DNA from: Sphingobium fuliginis
Lineage (GTDB): Bacteria > Pseudomonadota > Alphaproteobacteria > Sphingomonadales > Sphingomonadaceae
Assembly: GCF_004152845.1 (NCBI RefSeq)
Contig: NZ_SEON01000001.1
Coordinates: 620,001 to 684,000 of the forward strand
DNA: 64,000 nt
Reading direction: 5' to 3'
Shown: one piece after another, positions 16,794-25,775 of the stretch
Position numbering within the stretch: position 1 is the stretch's first letter
Layout of the letters: the number at the start of each line of letters is the position of its first letter
Notes under the pieces: model-generated
The model's input: the letters and a program-made list of their open reading frames with translations, nothing else
Databases searched by the model: none
Told to the model about the DNA's origin: nothing
Program-made: the position numbers and the translations under genes

Positions 16794-17770
16794 GCGGCGC
16801 GCCTGCCATGTCCCGTTGGCGGGGGCCGCTGAGGCTCATCGTCAAGCGCATCGGGCTCGCCTTCCTCACTCTGTTTCTGGTATCCCTGGTCATCTTCACG
16901 ATCAGCGGGCTGCTGCCCGGCGACGCCGCGCAGGAAGTGCTGGGGCAGAGCGCCACGCCCGAACAGGTGGCGGCGCTGCGCCATGAAATGGGCCTCGATC
17001 AGCCCGGCCCGGTCCGTTATGCGCGCTGGCTCCAGGGCATTCTCGTCGGCGATCCGGGCCAGTCCCTTGTCGCCAACAAGCCGGTCGCCGACATCATCGC
17101 GGAACGCTTGCCCAACACGCTGACGCTCGCAGCGCTCGCCGCCCTCGTCTCGGTTCCTCTGGCCTTCCTGATCGGGATCGCGTCGGCGGTCGCCCGAGGA
17201 CGCAAGCTCGACCGCGCGCTCAACATCCTCACCTTGTCCATGGTCGCGCTGCCCGAATTCCTGGTGGCAACGATCGCAGTGCTGGTTTTCGCCGTCAAAC
17301 TGCTCTGGCTGCCGTCGATCGCTCTCATTCCGAAGGACCCGACACTGGCCGAATTCGTTCGCGCCTATGCCATGCCGGTCATGGTTCTGACGGTTGGCGT
17401 GGTTGCGCAGTTGGCACGGATGGTTCGCGCCGCCATCATCGCCGAACTGGATCGCCCTTATGTTGAAATGGCTCAGCTCAAGGGCGTCGGGCGCAGCCGG
17501 CTGATCTTTCGCCATGTCCTACCCAATGCGGTCGGTCCCATCGTCAATGCCATGGCGCTCAGCCTGTCCTATCTTTTCGGAGGTGCGATCATCGTGGAAA
17601 CGATCTTCAGCTATCCCGGGCTCGCCAGCCTGATGGTGAACGCGGTCACTTCGCGCGACATGCCCCTGCTTCAGGCCTGCGCGATGATCTTCTGCGCCGC
17701 CTATCTTCTGCTCGTGCTGATCGCGGACACCGTCGCGATCCTGGCCAATCCGAGGTTGCGGCAGGGATGA
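16790..17770 (+). CDS. ABC peptide-type importer permease (DppB/OppB family)
   Basis: The ATG at 16790 overlaps the stop of the binding-protein gene. The 326-residue protein has about six membrane helices, the long periplasmic loop after helix 1 typical of DppB (LPGDAAQEVLGQSATPEQVAALRHEMGL), and the cytoplasmic EAA loop YVEMAQLKGVGRSRLIFRHVLPNA that docks to the ATPase. It forms the channel together with the DppC-type protein encoded next. Confidence 0.92.
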   Translation: MSGAPAMSRWRGPLRLIVKRIGLAFLTLFLVSLVIFTISGLLPGDAAQEVLGQSATPEQVAALRHEMGLDQPGPVRYARWLQGILVGDPGQSLVANKPVADIIAERLPNTLTLAALAALVSVPLAFLIGIASAVARGRKLDRALNILTLSMVALPEFLVATIAVLVFAVKLLWLPSIALIPKDPTLAEFVRAYAMPVMVLTVGVVAQLARMVRAAIIAELDRPYVEMAQLKGVGRSRLIFRHVLPNAVGPIVNAMALSLSYLFGGAIIVETIFSYPGLASLMVNAVTSRDMPLLQACAMIFCAAYLLLVLIADTVAILANPRLRQG

Positions 17771-18594
17771 AGCGAAGATCGCTCCTTCGCCGCGCCGGTG
17801 CCTTGCCCCTTTCGGGCAAGATCGGGCTTGCGCTTGTCGGCTTCTGGATCCTCGCGGCGATTCTTGGCCCCCTTGTCGCTCCCTACCCGCCCGGTGCGTT
17901 CGTCAGCGAAGAGGTCTTCGCCGGTTCGACCAGCCAATTCTGGTTCGGCAGCGATTTCCTGGGCCGCGACGTGCTGAGCCGTCTGCTGGTGGGGGCGCGC
18001 CTTACCATGGGGCTGTCCGCGATCGCGGTCGCCATCGCGGTCGCGCTCGGGACCGGGCTGGCCTTGACAGCGGCGGTCGGTCCGCGCTGGCTCGACGAGC
18101 TCCTGTCACGCGCAATGGATACCTTGATATCGATTCCCAGCAAGATATTCGCGCTGGTGCTGGTCGCGGCCTTCGGATCGTCGGTGCTGCTGTTGACGCT
18201 GATCGTCGCGATTACCTATGTTCCGGGTAATTTCCGGATCGCGCGCTCGCTCGCGGTTGGGCTGGCCCGGCTCGATTATGTGGAGGTCGCGCGCGCGCGC
18301 GGCGAAGGGCGGATTCATATCGCGCTGGTCGAAATGTTGCCGAACATGATCCGGCCGTTGTGCGCCGATATCGGATTGCGGTTCGTCTTCATCGTGCTGC
18401 TGCTGTCTGGCCTGAGCTTCCTGGGCCTCGGCCTGCAACCGCCCGAGGCCGACCTGGGGGCGCTCGTGCGCGAAAATGTTTCTGGTCTGGCCGAGGGCGC
18501 GCTTGCGATCATGGCGCCGGCGGTGGCGATCGCCAGCCTGACGGTGGGCGTCAACCTGCTGATCGATGCAGCCACGCAGGGGAATGTGAAGTGA
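17767..18594 (+). CDS. ABC peptide-type importer permease (DppC/OppC family)
   Basis: This 275-residue permease has the N-terminal DppC signature (a single helix followed by FGSDFLGRDVLSRLLVGARLTM) and an EAA loop, YVEVARARGEGRIHIALVEMLPN. It overlaps the DppB-type gene by ATGA, and its last base is the first base of the ATPase ATG. It pairs with the upstream permease in the inner membrane. Confidence 0.92.
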   Translation: MKRRSLLRRAGALPLSGKIGLALVGFWILAAILGPLVAPYPPGAFVSEEVFAGSTSQFWFGSDFLGRDVLSRLLVGARLTMGLSAIAVAIAVALGTGLALTAAVGPRWLDELLSRAMDTLISIPSKIFALVLVAAFGSSVLLLTLIVAITYVPGNFRIARSLAVGLARLDYVEVARARGEGRIHIALVEMLPNMIRPLCADIGLRFVFIVLLLSGLSFLGLGLQPPEADLGALVRENVSGLAEGALAIMAPAVAIASLTVGVNLLIDAATQGNVK

Positions 18595-20387
18595 TGGCGG
18601 ACGCCCATGTCGAGGTGCGCGATCTCTGCGTCACCGTGCGCGGTCCCGATGGTGCGCCGCTGCGGATCGTCGATGACATCTCCTTCGATGTCGCCCGTGG
18701 ACAAATGCTGGCGCTGATCGGCGAGTCGGGTTCAGGCAAGACCACGATCGCCCTGTCGCTGATGGGCCATGGTCGAGGCGGCGCAGCCATCAGCGGCGAC
18801 ATTCGGGTGGGCGACGCGACCCTTGACGGTGTGGGTGCCCGATCGCTTGCCGCGCAGCGAGGCCATCGCATCACCTATGTCGCCCAGAGTGCCGCGGCGG
18901 CGTTCAACCCGTCGCGGCGGGTGATCGATCAGGTGATCGAACCCGCGCTGATCCACCGCACCGCCTCGCCAGCGACGGCGCGGCAGCGAGCGGTCGAACT
19001 TTTCCGCGCGCTCGCACTGCCCAATCCCGAGACGATCGGCAGCCGCTATCCGCACGAACTGTCGGGCGGACAGCTTCAGCGGCTGATGGCGGCGATGGCG
19101 CTGATCACCAAGCCGGACCTGGTGATCTTCGACGAACCCACGACCGCGCTGGACGTGACGACGCAGGTGGAGGTGCTACAGGCCTTCCGCCGAGTCGTGC
19201 GCGAACAGGGGGCGACCGGGGTATATGTGTCGCACGACCTGGCGGTGGTCGCACAGATGGCGGACCATATTCTGGTGCTCAATCGCGGCCGGGTGCGCGA
19301 GCAGAATGACGTCCGCACCATATTGGAAGCACCCACCGACGATTATACCAAGACGCTGATGGCGGCGGCGCATCCGGTCGTCGCGGTGGCCGCTCCAGCT
19401 GCCCGCGCGCCAGAGCCGCTGTTGGCGATCCACGGCATCTTCGCCGGCTACGGTCCGGTGGACAAGGCAGGCCGCCCCGCCAATCCGGTCTTGAGCGACG
19501 TCAGCCTGACGATCGGCCGGGGCGCGGCGGTCGGCGTGATCGGCGAGTCCGGATCGGGCAAGTCGACCGTCGCGCGCGTCGTCGCCGGTCTGCTCGCGCC
19601 GACCGCCGGTCAGGTGACGCTCGATGGAGAGGCGCTTGCGCAGACGGTGTCGGGGCGGACACGCGAACAGCTGCGCCGCGTGCAGATCGTGTTCCAGAAT
19701 GCCGATGTCGCGCTCAACCCGGCGCATAATGTGGGCGACATATTGGGGCGGGTGCTGCGCTTCTATCATGGGGTCAGTGGCGCGGAAGCGGGCCGGCGGG
19801 TCGCGCAATTGCTCGACCTGATCCGCTTGCCGGCAGGCGTTGCCGATCGACGGTGCGGCGAATTGTCGGGCGGCCAGAAGCAGCGCGTCAATCTGGCGCG
19901 CGCGCTGGCAGCCGAACCCGACGTCATTCTGTGCGACGAAGTGACATCGGCGCTCGACACGGTGGTTCGAGGCGCGATCCTCGACCTACTGGCGGACCTG
20001 CGGCGCGAGCTTGGCCTCGCCTATCTGTTCATCAGCCATGACATCGCCACGGTCAAAGCCCTGTGCGACGATATCGTGGTCCTGTACAAGGGTACGCGGG
20101 TGGAAAGCGGCCGATGCGAAAGCTATTCCACAGCGCCCTTCCACCCCTATACCGATCTGCTGATCTCCTCGGTTCCGGAAATGCGGACCGACTGGCTGGC
20201 TGACGAAAGCTTCCGGAACAGCGCCCCTTTTGCCGGGATGAACGAGCAGCCCGCGCTTTGCCGGTTCCTGCCGCGCTGCCCGGTCGCGATAAGCGGACGT
20301 TGCGACACGATCGCGCCGCCCTTGCAGTCGATGGCCGCCGGCAACATCATCCTGTGCCATCGGACGGAAGAGGAATTGGCGCGGTAG
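18594..20387 (+). CDS. Fused double ABC ATPase for the peptide-type importer (DppD-DppF fusion)
   Basis: The 597-residue protein contains two complete nucleotide-binding domains. Domain 1 (about 5-255) has Walker A GESGSGKTT, signature LSGGQLQR and Walker B LVIFDEPTTALD. Domain 2 (about 270-560) has GESGSGKST, LSGGQKQR and VILCDEVTSALD. The C-terminal LCRFLPRCPVA stretch is the cysteine-bearing oligopeptide/dipeptide ATPase tail. The fused arrangement, as in GsiA, supplies both ATP sites in one chain. The longer open frame before 18594 overlaps the permease gene and is not coding. Confidence 0.92.
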   Translation: MADAHVEVRDLCVTVRGPDGAPLRIVDDISFDVARGQMLALIGESGSGKTTIALSLMGHGRGGAAISGDIRVGDATLDGVGARSLAAQRGHRITYVAQSAAAAFNPSRRVIDQVIEPALIHRTASPATARQRAVELFRALALPNPETIGSRYPHELSGGQLQRLMAAMALITKPDLVIFDEPTTALDVTTQVEVLQAFRRVVREQGATGVYVSHDLAVVAQMADHILVLNRGRVREQNDVRTILEAPTDDYTKTLMAAAHPVVAVAAPAARAPEPLLAIHGIFAGYGPVDKAGRPANPVLSDVSLTIGRGAAVGVIGESGSGKSTVARVVAGLLAPTAGQVTLDGEALAQTVSGRTREQLRRVQIVFQNADVALNPAHNVGDILGRVLRFYHGVSGAEAGRRVAQLLDLIRLPAGVADRRCGELSGGQKQRVNLARALAAEPDVILCDEVTSALDTVVRGAILDLLADLRRELGLAYLFISHDIATVKALCDDIVVLYKGTRVESGRCESYSTAPFHPYTDLLISSVPEMRTDWLADESFRNSAPFAGMNEQPALCRFLPRCPVAISGRCDTIAPPLQSMAAGNIILCHRTEEELAR

Positions 20388-20526
20388 CAGAAGGCGCGGC
20401 GGCCGCTGCATCGCGTGCTTCTGAAGCCGGTGGATACGGCGTAACATACCGAAGCATGTGTCAAATTGGTGAATCCTGCTGATCCCCCGCCATAGGCTCG
20501 ACCCACAACCGTGGAGGAGAAAAAGC

Positions 20527-21267
20527 GTGGCGAAACTGAAATCCCTCATCTGGTCGACTGCGGCGGCGGCCGCCCTTGTCACACCGACCATCGTCCAGGC
20601 GCACGGCATCTACTTCGCCCAGCGCGCCAAGCAGATCGCCGTCATCTATGGCGTCGGCGCCGACGATCTGGAATCCGTCAAGCGTCAGCCTAATATGGAA
20701 AGCGTGCAGGCATGGGACACCGACCTCAATCCGGTCGGCGCGCAACTGCGCACCAATGGGCCGCTGGTCGTCCTGGATACCGACGAGCCGCCGGCGATCG
20801 TGAGCGCCGTGCTTCAGAATGGCACCTGGTCCTGGGTGCCCGGCGGCGAGATCGTCAAAAAGACCAGGGAAGAAGTTCCGAACTCGACCAAGACCGAGAC
20901 GACGATCAAATATGCTGTGTCGATCCAGGGTCCGTTGACCAAGCCCGTGCCGCTGATACCGGCACAGGCGCTGCAGATCGTTCCCGTCGGCAAAATTCCC
21001 GAAAAGCTGGGCGAGCCGCTGACCTATCGCGTGACCTGGATGGGCAAGCCCGTGGCAGGGGCTGGAGTGATCAACGACTTCGTCAACGACCCCGATGCGG
21101 TGGAAGTCAAGACCAGGGCCGACGGCACGGTGACGTTCCCGGTGCGCAACCAGGGATTGAACGTCATCCGCGCGGTCCTGGTCACGCCGAGCGACAATCC
21201 GGCCAAGACGGATCGCTACGAGCACACCGCGACACTGGCTTTCACGCTACCTCACAAACCCGAATAA
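20527..21267 (+). CDS. DUF4198 periplasmic protein
   Basis: GGAGGAG precedes a GTG start. Residues 1-25 form a signal peptide ending VQAHG, and the mature protein begins with His, a feature often seen in metal-binding exported proteins. The rest (about 220 residues) matches the DUF4198 pattern: a beta-rich domain with a carboxypeptidase-regulatory-like C-terminus (TYRVTWMGKPVAGAGV, RADGTVTFPVRNQG). DUF4198 proteins are linked by context to nickel, copper or iron-complex uptake. It is the first of four closely packed genes ending with HupE-like and membrane-anchored proteins. Confidence 0.75.
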   Translation: MAKLKSLIWSTAAAAALVTPTIVQAHGIYFAQRAKQIAVIYGVGADDLESVKRQPNMESVQAWDTDLNPVGAQLRTNGPLVVLDTDEPPAIVSAVLQNGTWSWVPGGEIVKKTREEVPNSTKTETTIKYAVSIQGPLTKPVPLIPAQALQIVPVGKIPEKLGEPLTYRVTWMGKPVAGAGVINDFVNDPDAVEVKTRADGTVTFPVRNQGLNVIRAVLVTPSDNPAKTDRYEHTATLAFTLPHKPE

Positions 21268-21294
21268 GCCTGGCCGAAAATGGGAGAATCCTCG

Positions 21295-21663
21295 ATGAAG
21301 TTCCTATCCTTCGCGATCGCCTCCGCGCTCGCCGTCACGCCCGCATTCGCTCATGGCGATGACAAGCCGCGCCACGGCGGCCAGGTCGCAGAAGTCGGTG
21401 AGACCATCTTCGAACTGGTCCGCACGCCGGCCGGCGCATCCCTCTATATCATGGAGGATGGTGACGAAGTGCCGGCCGCGTTGATGACCGGCAAGCTGAT
21501 CGTCACGGCGGGCGGCAAAAAGACCGACGTTCCGCTGGTGGCGGCGAAGGGCAATCAGTTCGTTGCAAAGGGTGCCCAGATCCCGAGCGGCGCGCGCGTG
21601 GGCGTGCTCGTGATCAACAAGCAGACCCAGGCCCGCCAGTCGGCGACCTTCGCCATCAAATGA
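21295..21663 (+). CDS. Small exported protein, function unknown
   Basis: The start at 21295 follows GGGAG and gives a 122-residue protein with a cleavable signal peptide (FAIASALAVTPAFA) and a mature N-terminus rich in His and Asp (HGDDKPRHGGQVAEV). The remainder is a compact beta-type domain. His near the mature N-terminus again suggests metal binding. Its last bases overlap the start of the HupE-like gene. I do not recognise the family. Confidence 0.65.
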   Translation: MKFLSFAIASALAVTPAFAHGDDKPRHGGQVAEVGETIFELVRTPAGASLYIMEDGDEVPAALMTGKLIVTAGGKKTDVPLVAAKGNQFVAKGAQIPSGARVGVLVINKQTQARQSATFAIK

Positions 21664-22364
21664 ACGGCCGACGCGCCGCCCTATTGGGGCTAGCCGGTCT
21701 CGCGCTTGCGACAGGTCTCACCGACCTCGCCGCGGCGCATGGCGTGGCGGAGGGTGACAAGGCCTTCATCCAGAACAATCCCGGCATGAACATCGTGCCC
21801 TACATGTATCTCGGCGCCAAACATATGGTGACGGGATATGATCATCTGCTGTTCCTGTTCGGCGTCATCTTCTTCCTGTACCGGCTGAAGGATGTCGGCA
21901 CCTATGTGACCCTGTTCGCGCTGGGACACAGCACGACGCTGCTGGCGGGCGTCTTTTTCAACATTCACGCCAATCCGTTCCTGATCGATGCCATCATCGG
22001 GCTGTCGGTCGTGTACAAGGCGCTCGACAACCTCGGCGCCTTTCCGACGTTGCTGGGTTTTCAGCCCAATCAGAAGGTGGCCGTGCTGGTCTTCGGCTTC
22101 TTTCACGGGTTCGGCCTTGCCACCAAGCTTCAGGACTTGATCGCCTCGCGCGAGGGGTTGATCCCCAATCTCGTCAGCTTCAATGTGGGCGTGGAGATGG
22201 GCCAGTTCATGGCGCTCAGCGTCATCCTGATCCTGATGGGCCTGTGGCGGCGATCGCCCAGTTTCACGCGCAATGTCGTCATCGCCAACAGCGCGCTGAT
22301 GTGTGCCGGAATCGTCCTGACCGGTTATCAGTTCGCCGGCTTCATGATGGAGAAGAGCCTATGA
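21660..22364 (+). CDS. HupE/UreJ-like membrane protein
   Basis: The 234-residue product has an N-terminal signal-like helix ending AAAHG and about six membrane segments. The conserved GYDHLLFLFGVIFFLY and ALGHSTTLLAG segments, with histidines inside the membrane, and FGFFHGFGLA are the hallmark of the HupE/UreJ-2 family, which includes nickel or cobalt permeases. It overlaps both neighbours by four bases (ATGA). Together with the DUF4198 and small His-rich proteins it probably forms a metal or metal-complex uptake system, possibly served by the TonB receptor encoded 10 kb away. That link is inference. Confidence 0.8.
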   Translation: MNGRRAALLGLAGLALATGLTDLAAAHGVAEGDKAFIQNNPGMNIVPYMYLGAKHMVTGYDHLLFLFGVIFFLYRLKDVGTYVTLFALGHSTTLLAGVFFNIHANPFLIDAIIGLSVVYKALDNLGAFPTLLGFQPNQKVAVLVFGFFHGFGLATKLQDLIASREGLIPNLVSFNVGVEMGQFMALSVILILMGLWRRSPSFTRNVVIANSALMCAGIVLTGYQFAGFMMEKSL

Positions 22365-22969
22365 CTGCCACGGCCTCTGTCGCGGCGCCCTATCGGGCGC
22401 AGCCCGCCACCCTCTGGCGCGCGGCCCTCGCCGCCGGCGTGGCCGGCGCGGCGATCCTGCTGCTGTTCGTGCTGCCCGCCGAATATGGCGTTGATGTGAC
22501 GGGCGTCGGCCGGGCGATCGGCCTTACCGCGATGGCGGGGGACCAGGATGCCGCGGAACCCGCAGAAGCAGCCGTGCCGCCGCCAGCTCCTGCGGCCTAT
22601 ACGGTGCCGCCCCAGACGCAGGCGAGCATCGCCAAGGCCACTGCCTTCCGGAGCGACACCAAAACGATCACGCTCGCCCCGCACAGCGGGATGGAGATCA
22701 AAGCCCGGATGAAGGTCGGCGACACGTTCAACTTCCGCTGGACCGCGACCGGCCCGGTGCGCGCGGACATGCATGGCGAACCGATCGGCGGCAAGGAAGA
22801 CGAATTCACCGACTATTGGAAGCAGAAGGACATCAAGGGCGCGCAAGGCAGCTTCACCGCCCCCTTCGCCGGCACCCATGGCTGGTATTGGAAGAATCGC
22901 GAGGATGTTCCCGTGACGATCACGGTCAAGACCGACGGCTTTTACGAAACGCTGTTCGAACGGACATGA
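22361..22969 (+). CDS. Single-pass membrane-anchored periplasmic protein
   Basis: The ATG at 22361 overlaps the HupE-like stop. The 202-residue protein has one membrane helix (about residues 20-42), a Pro/Ala-rich spacer (about 62-82) and a soluble domain of about 115 residues with YWKQKDIKGAQGSFTAPFAGTHGWYWKNRE near its end. Proteins of this layout are annotated as transmembrane anchor proteins beside HupE-like genes. No catalytic residues are evident. It probably completes the four-gene membrane system. Confidence 0.72.
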   Translation: MTATASVAAPYRAQPATLWRAALAAGVAGAAILLLFVLPAEYGVDVTGVGRAIGLTAMAGDQDAAEPAEAAVPPPAPAAYTVPPQTQASIAKATAFRSDTKTITLAPHSGMEIKARMKVGDTFNFRWTATGPVRADMHGEPIGGKEDEFTDYWKQKDIKGAQGSFTAPFAGTHGWYWKNREDVPVTITVKTDGFYETLFERT

Positions 22970-22974
22970 TCGGT

Positions 22975-22999
22975 GGAAGGACATGCGGCACGTCCTTCC
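22975..22999 (+). terminator. Hairpin closing the DUF4198-HupE cluster
   Basis: GGAAGGAC and GTCCTTCC (22975-22982 and 22992-22999) pair around a nine-base loop, starting six bases after the stop of the last gene in the cluster. No T run is present. Confidence 0.45.
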
Positions 23000-23068
23000 G
23001 GATAGCGTCGGTGACGTTCAGCGACTGAACACCATCTTCACGGAATAGGGGTAATCGTCATTCACTTC

Positions 23069-23974
23069 ATGTCCGAACAGGAATCGGCCGCGCTTGTCTC
23101 GCACGAGATGGCCTATGCCGCGACACGCGAAGCTTTGATCGCAGCGGTCGACGATGCCGTGCTTTTCCCCGCCGTCACCGCCCACGGGTCGAAGCAGACC
23201 AACCGCTTTTCGATCAAGTCGGCCGCCACCGGGTCCTTCGCGGGGCTGAAGGTCGGGTCCTTCTGGGCCGACAACGACGCCCTCGGTCTGCCGCGGCATA
23301 ATTCGCTGATCTTGCTCTTCGACCAACAGGTCGGACGCATCGACTGGGTGATCGAGGCGGGGCTGGTCAATGCCTATCGCACCGCGGCGGCCGACGCCGT
23401 GGCGGCCGACATGCTCGCGCGTCCCGACGCGAGCACCCTTGCGATCTTCGGCGCCGGCAACCAGGCCTTTTACGAGGTCATGGCCCTTCGCCGCGTCCGT
23501 CCGATCACCGAGGTACTGGTCGTCGCGCGCGACGCCGACAAAGGCGCTGCGTTCGTCGCGCGGTTGCAGGAACAGGGCGTGGCGGCTGCCCGCGCGAGCG
23601 CGGAGGAGGCGTGCCGCCGCGCCGACATGGTGGTCACGGCGACGCCGGCGCGCGCGCCCTTGTTCGACGCGAGCTGGATAGGTCCGGGCACGCATGTCGC
23701 CAGCATGGGATCGGACGCTGCTGGCAAGCAGGAGCTTCCCCCTGCTCTGTTCGAGCAAGCGTCGCTCTATTGCGACCTTCCGGCGCAGTCGGTCATCATG
23801 GGCGACTTTCAACATTTCGCCGGCGATCGCAGCGCCATCGTCGCCATTGGCGACGTTTTGCAGGGTCGCGATCCGGGGCGCACGTCAGCCGACCAGATCA
23901 CCATATTCGACAGTTCGGGCATCGCCCTGCAGGATCTCTGCATCGCACGTCATCTGATCGCGATGAAGCCCTGA
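23069..23974 (+). CDS. Ornithine cyclodeaminase / mu-crystallin family enzyme
   Basis: The 301-residue protein has the N-terminal substrate region (RFSIKSAATGSFAGLKVGSFWADN) and a Rossmann NAD(P)-binding core near residue 128 (LAIFGAGNQAFYEVMAL). Family members include ornithine cyclodeaminase, alanine dehydrogenase of archaeal type, ketimine reductases and EutC of ectoine breakdown. The key Lys and Asp positions appear kept, but the exact reaction cannot be set. The hydrophobic VIHF before the ATG could be coding from a non-standard start. It fits an amine or imino-acid step in this island. Confidence 0.82.
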   Translation: MSEQESAALVSHEMAYAATREALIAAVDDAVLFPAVTAHGSKQTNRFSIKSAATGSFAGLKVGSFWADNDALGLPRHNSLILLFDQQVGRIDWVIEAGLVNAYRTAAADAVAADMLARPDASTLAIFGAGNQAFYEVMALRRVRPITEVLVVARDADKGAAFVARLQEQGVAAARASAEEACRRADMVVTATPARAPLFDASWIGPGTHVASMGSDAAGKQELPPALFEQASLYCDLPAQSVIMGDFQHFAGDRSAIVAIGDVLQGRDPGRTSADQITIFDSSGIALQDLCIARHLIAMKP

Positions 23975-24209
23975 TTCGCGCCCCGCGGGTGCGGTATATC
24001 CTGCCGTGATGTGACAGATATAGGTCAGGTTGTGCCACGGCCGTGGCCAAGAAGAACAGGATCGCGTCGCAATCGAGCGCTAATCTCCGCGCAACGGTGC
24101 CGCCGATCCGTGGGGGAAGCGACCGATGGCTGTTCAGAGGCCGCTCGGCACGATCTACCGCGCGTCGCCCGGTTCGGGACGGTTCAGCGTTTTTGTAGAA
24201 GGGGTTTCC

Positions 24210-24878
24210 ATGACGACTCTCAGGCCCAAGTTCATCACCTTTGACTGCTATGGCACCCTCATCAATTTTGAAATGGCGCCGGTTGCGCGACAGGTTTATG
24301 CGGACCGCCTTTCCGGACGGGCCCTGGAGGATTTCTGCGACTATTTCTCGGCCTATCGGCTCGACGGCGTGCTGGGCGCGTGGCGGCCCTATCGCGAGGT
24401 CGTCGCCGAAGCGTTGCAGCGCGCGTGCAAGCGGTCGGGCACCGAATATCGCGATGCCGATGGCGAAGCGCTATATGCCGCCATTCCGACCTGGAATCCG
24501 CACCCCGATGTGGTGGAGCCGCTCAAGCGCGTGGGCGAGAAGATCCCGCTGGTCATCCTGTCAAATTCGATGGTGGATCTGATCCCCTACAGCGTGGACA
24601 AGCTTGAAGCGCCGTTCCATACCGTCTGCACCGCCGAGGAGGCTCAGGCCTACAAGCCGCGCATGCAGGCATTCGAATATATGTTCGACACGCTGGGCTG
24701 CGGTCCTGAAGATGTGCTGCACTGCTCGTCCAGCTTCCGCTACGACCTGATGACCGCCTATGACCTGGGCATCAAGGACAAGGCCTTCGTCAATCGCCGC
24801 CATGAGCCGATGAATGCCTATTATGAGGTCAACGAGATCCCCGATCTGGGTGGGCTGCCAGGGCTGGTGGGTCTGTGA
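24210..24878 (+). CDS. Type II haloacid-dehalogenase-like hydrolase
   Basis: The start at 24210 follows AGAAGGGG and gives 222 residues. The nucleophile Asp is in FITFDCYGTLINF, motif II is LVILSNSM, and motif III/IV residues lie around AYKPRMQAFEY and HCSSSFRYDLMTAYDLG. This is the 2-haloacid dehalogenase branch of the HAD superfamily, which hydrolyses C-halogen or related bonds; many members have other unknown substrates. It overlaps the cupin gene by GTGA. A close homologue lies at 39554-40216. The location among amine genes argues for a non-halogenated metabolite, but this is not proven. Confidence 0.84.
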   Translation: MTTLRPKFITFDCYGTLINFEMAPVARQVYADRLSGRALEDFCDYFSAYRLDGVLGAWRPYREVVAEALQRACKRSGTEYRDADGEALYAAIPTWNPHPDVVEPLKRVGEKIPLVILSNSMVDLIPYSVDKLEAPFHTVCTAEEAQAYKPRMQAFEYMFDTLGCGPEDVLHCSSSFRYDLMTAYDLGIKDKAFVNRRHEPMNAYYEVNEIPDLGGLPGLVGL

Positions 24879-25585
24879 GCGCCATGATCGAGCAAGCGGT
24901 GGATGCGGTCGTCGACATGCGCGCCTATGCCGCGGGCACGGCGCCCGCGACGGACTGGTTCGCCGGCCGCAAGGCGCCGGCCTTCGCCGACAACGCGGCG
25001 CAGGTGTCGGCCGTCTCCTTGAGGGGTGAAGGCCGGGTCGAAGGACTGGCGGCGGACGAGTTCGTGCTGGTGCTGGAAGGCCGGCTCGAGATCGAGAGCG
25101 ATGCGCGGACGCTGACGGTTCTGCCCGACAATGGCGTGGTGCTGCCAGTTGGATCGAACTTCGGCTGGCGGGCTTCGGACGATCTGCTCGCGATCGTCTA
25201 TACCGCCCCTGCTCAGGGTCCGGGCAGCGCGACGACGCCGGTCGCGATCGATCTGGACGCCGACATGACGCCATCTAGTCCGCCGGCGGCCGAAAATCTG
25301 CTCGGTCCCGTTCCGTCCTGCCGCAACCACACCGACTATCTGTCGGCGAACAGCGAATTCGTCTGCGGCATCTGGGACTCGACGCCTTATCATCGGCGAC
25401 AGATTCCCTATCGCCAGGTCGAGCTGATGCTGCTGCTGGAGGGAGAGGTCAGCTTCAGCAATGACAAAGGCAGCGTGACGTTCCGCAAGGGCGACGTGTG
25501 CATGTTTGTTCGGGGCGATGGTTGCGCGTGGCTGAGCGAGCAATATGTGAAGAAGATCTACGCCACCCAGCGTCCGGTCTCCTGA
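24875..25585 (+). CDS. Bicupin-like protein
   Basis: The GTG start is fixed by overlap with the preceding stop. The 236-residue chain contains two cupin-like beta-barrel halves: residues about 45-110 (ADEFVLVLEGRLEIESD) and about 165-230 (VELMLLLEGEVSFSNDKGSVTFRKGDVCMFVRG). Metal-binding histidines of classical cupins are not well kept in either half, so it may be a binding protein or a divergent enzyme. It is tied to the HAD gene by translational coupling. A hairpin follows. Confidence 0.75.
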   Translation: MSAMIEQAVDAVVDMRAYAAGTAPATDWFAGRKAPAFADNAAQVSAVSLRGEGRVEGLAADEFVLVLEGRLEIESDARTLTVLPDNGVVLPVGSNFGWRASDDLLAIVYTAPAQGPGSATTPVAIDLDADMTPSSPPAAENLLGPVPSCRNHTDYLSANSEFVCGIWDSTPYHRRQIPYRQVELMLLLEGEVSFSNDKGSVTFRKGDVCMFVRGDGCAWLSEQYVKKIYATQRPVS

Positions 25586-25593
25586 TGAAGAAA

Positions 25594-25622
25594 GCGATGG
25601 CGGCGCTATTTGTCGCCATCGC
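25594..25622 (+). terminator. Hairpin after the cupin gene
   Basis: GCGATGGCG and CGCCATCGC form a perfect nine-base stem (25594-25602 and 25614-25622) nine bases after the stop. It probably separates the HAD-cupin pair from the next operon. Confidence 0.5.
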
Positions 25623-25775
25623 TGCATGCAAGATGGCGGTTTTGGCGCCTTTGGAAGGTGCCGCCAGAGGATGATGGCGTGATGACCCGGTTTTCCTCTG
25701 ACGAGACTGATTTTGGGGGCGTTGGTTGCGCGCGCGCAGCCGCGCCCGCGCGATAATTTCCGTGGGGCTGGCGAC

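Noticed and set aside
7889..23974. The set (Lrp, class III aminotransferase, aldehyde dehydrogenase, ornithine-cyclodeaminase homologue) considered as an ectoine degradation cluster
   Set aside because: The key hydrolase DoeA (M24 type), the deacetylase DoeB and the EutA/EutB genes are missing, so the resemblance is only partial.
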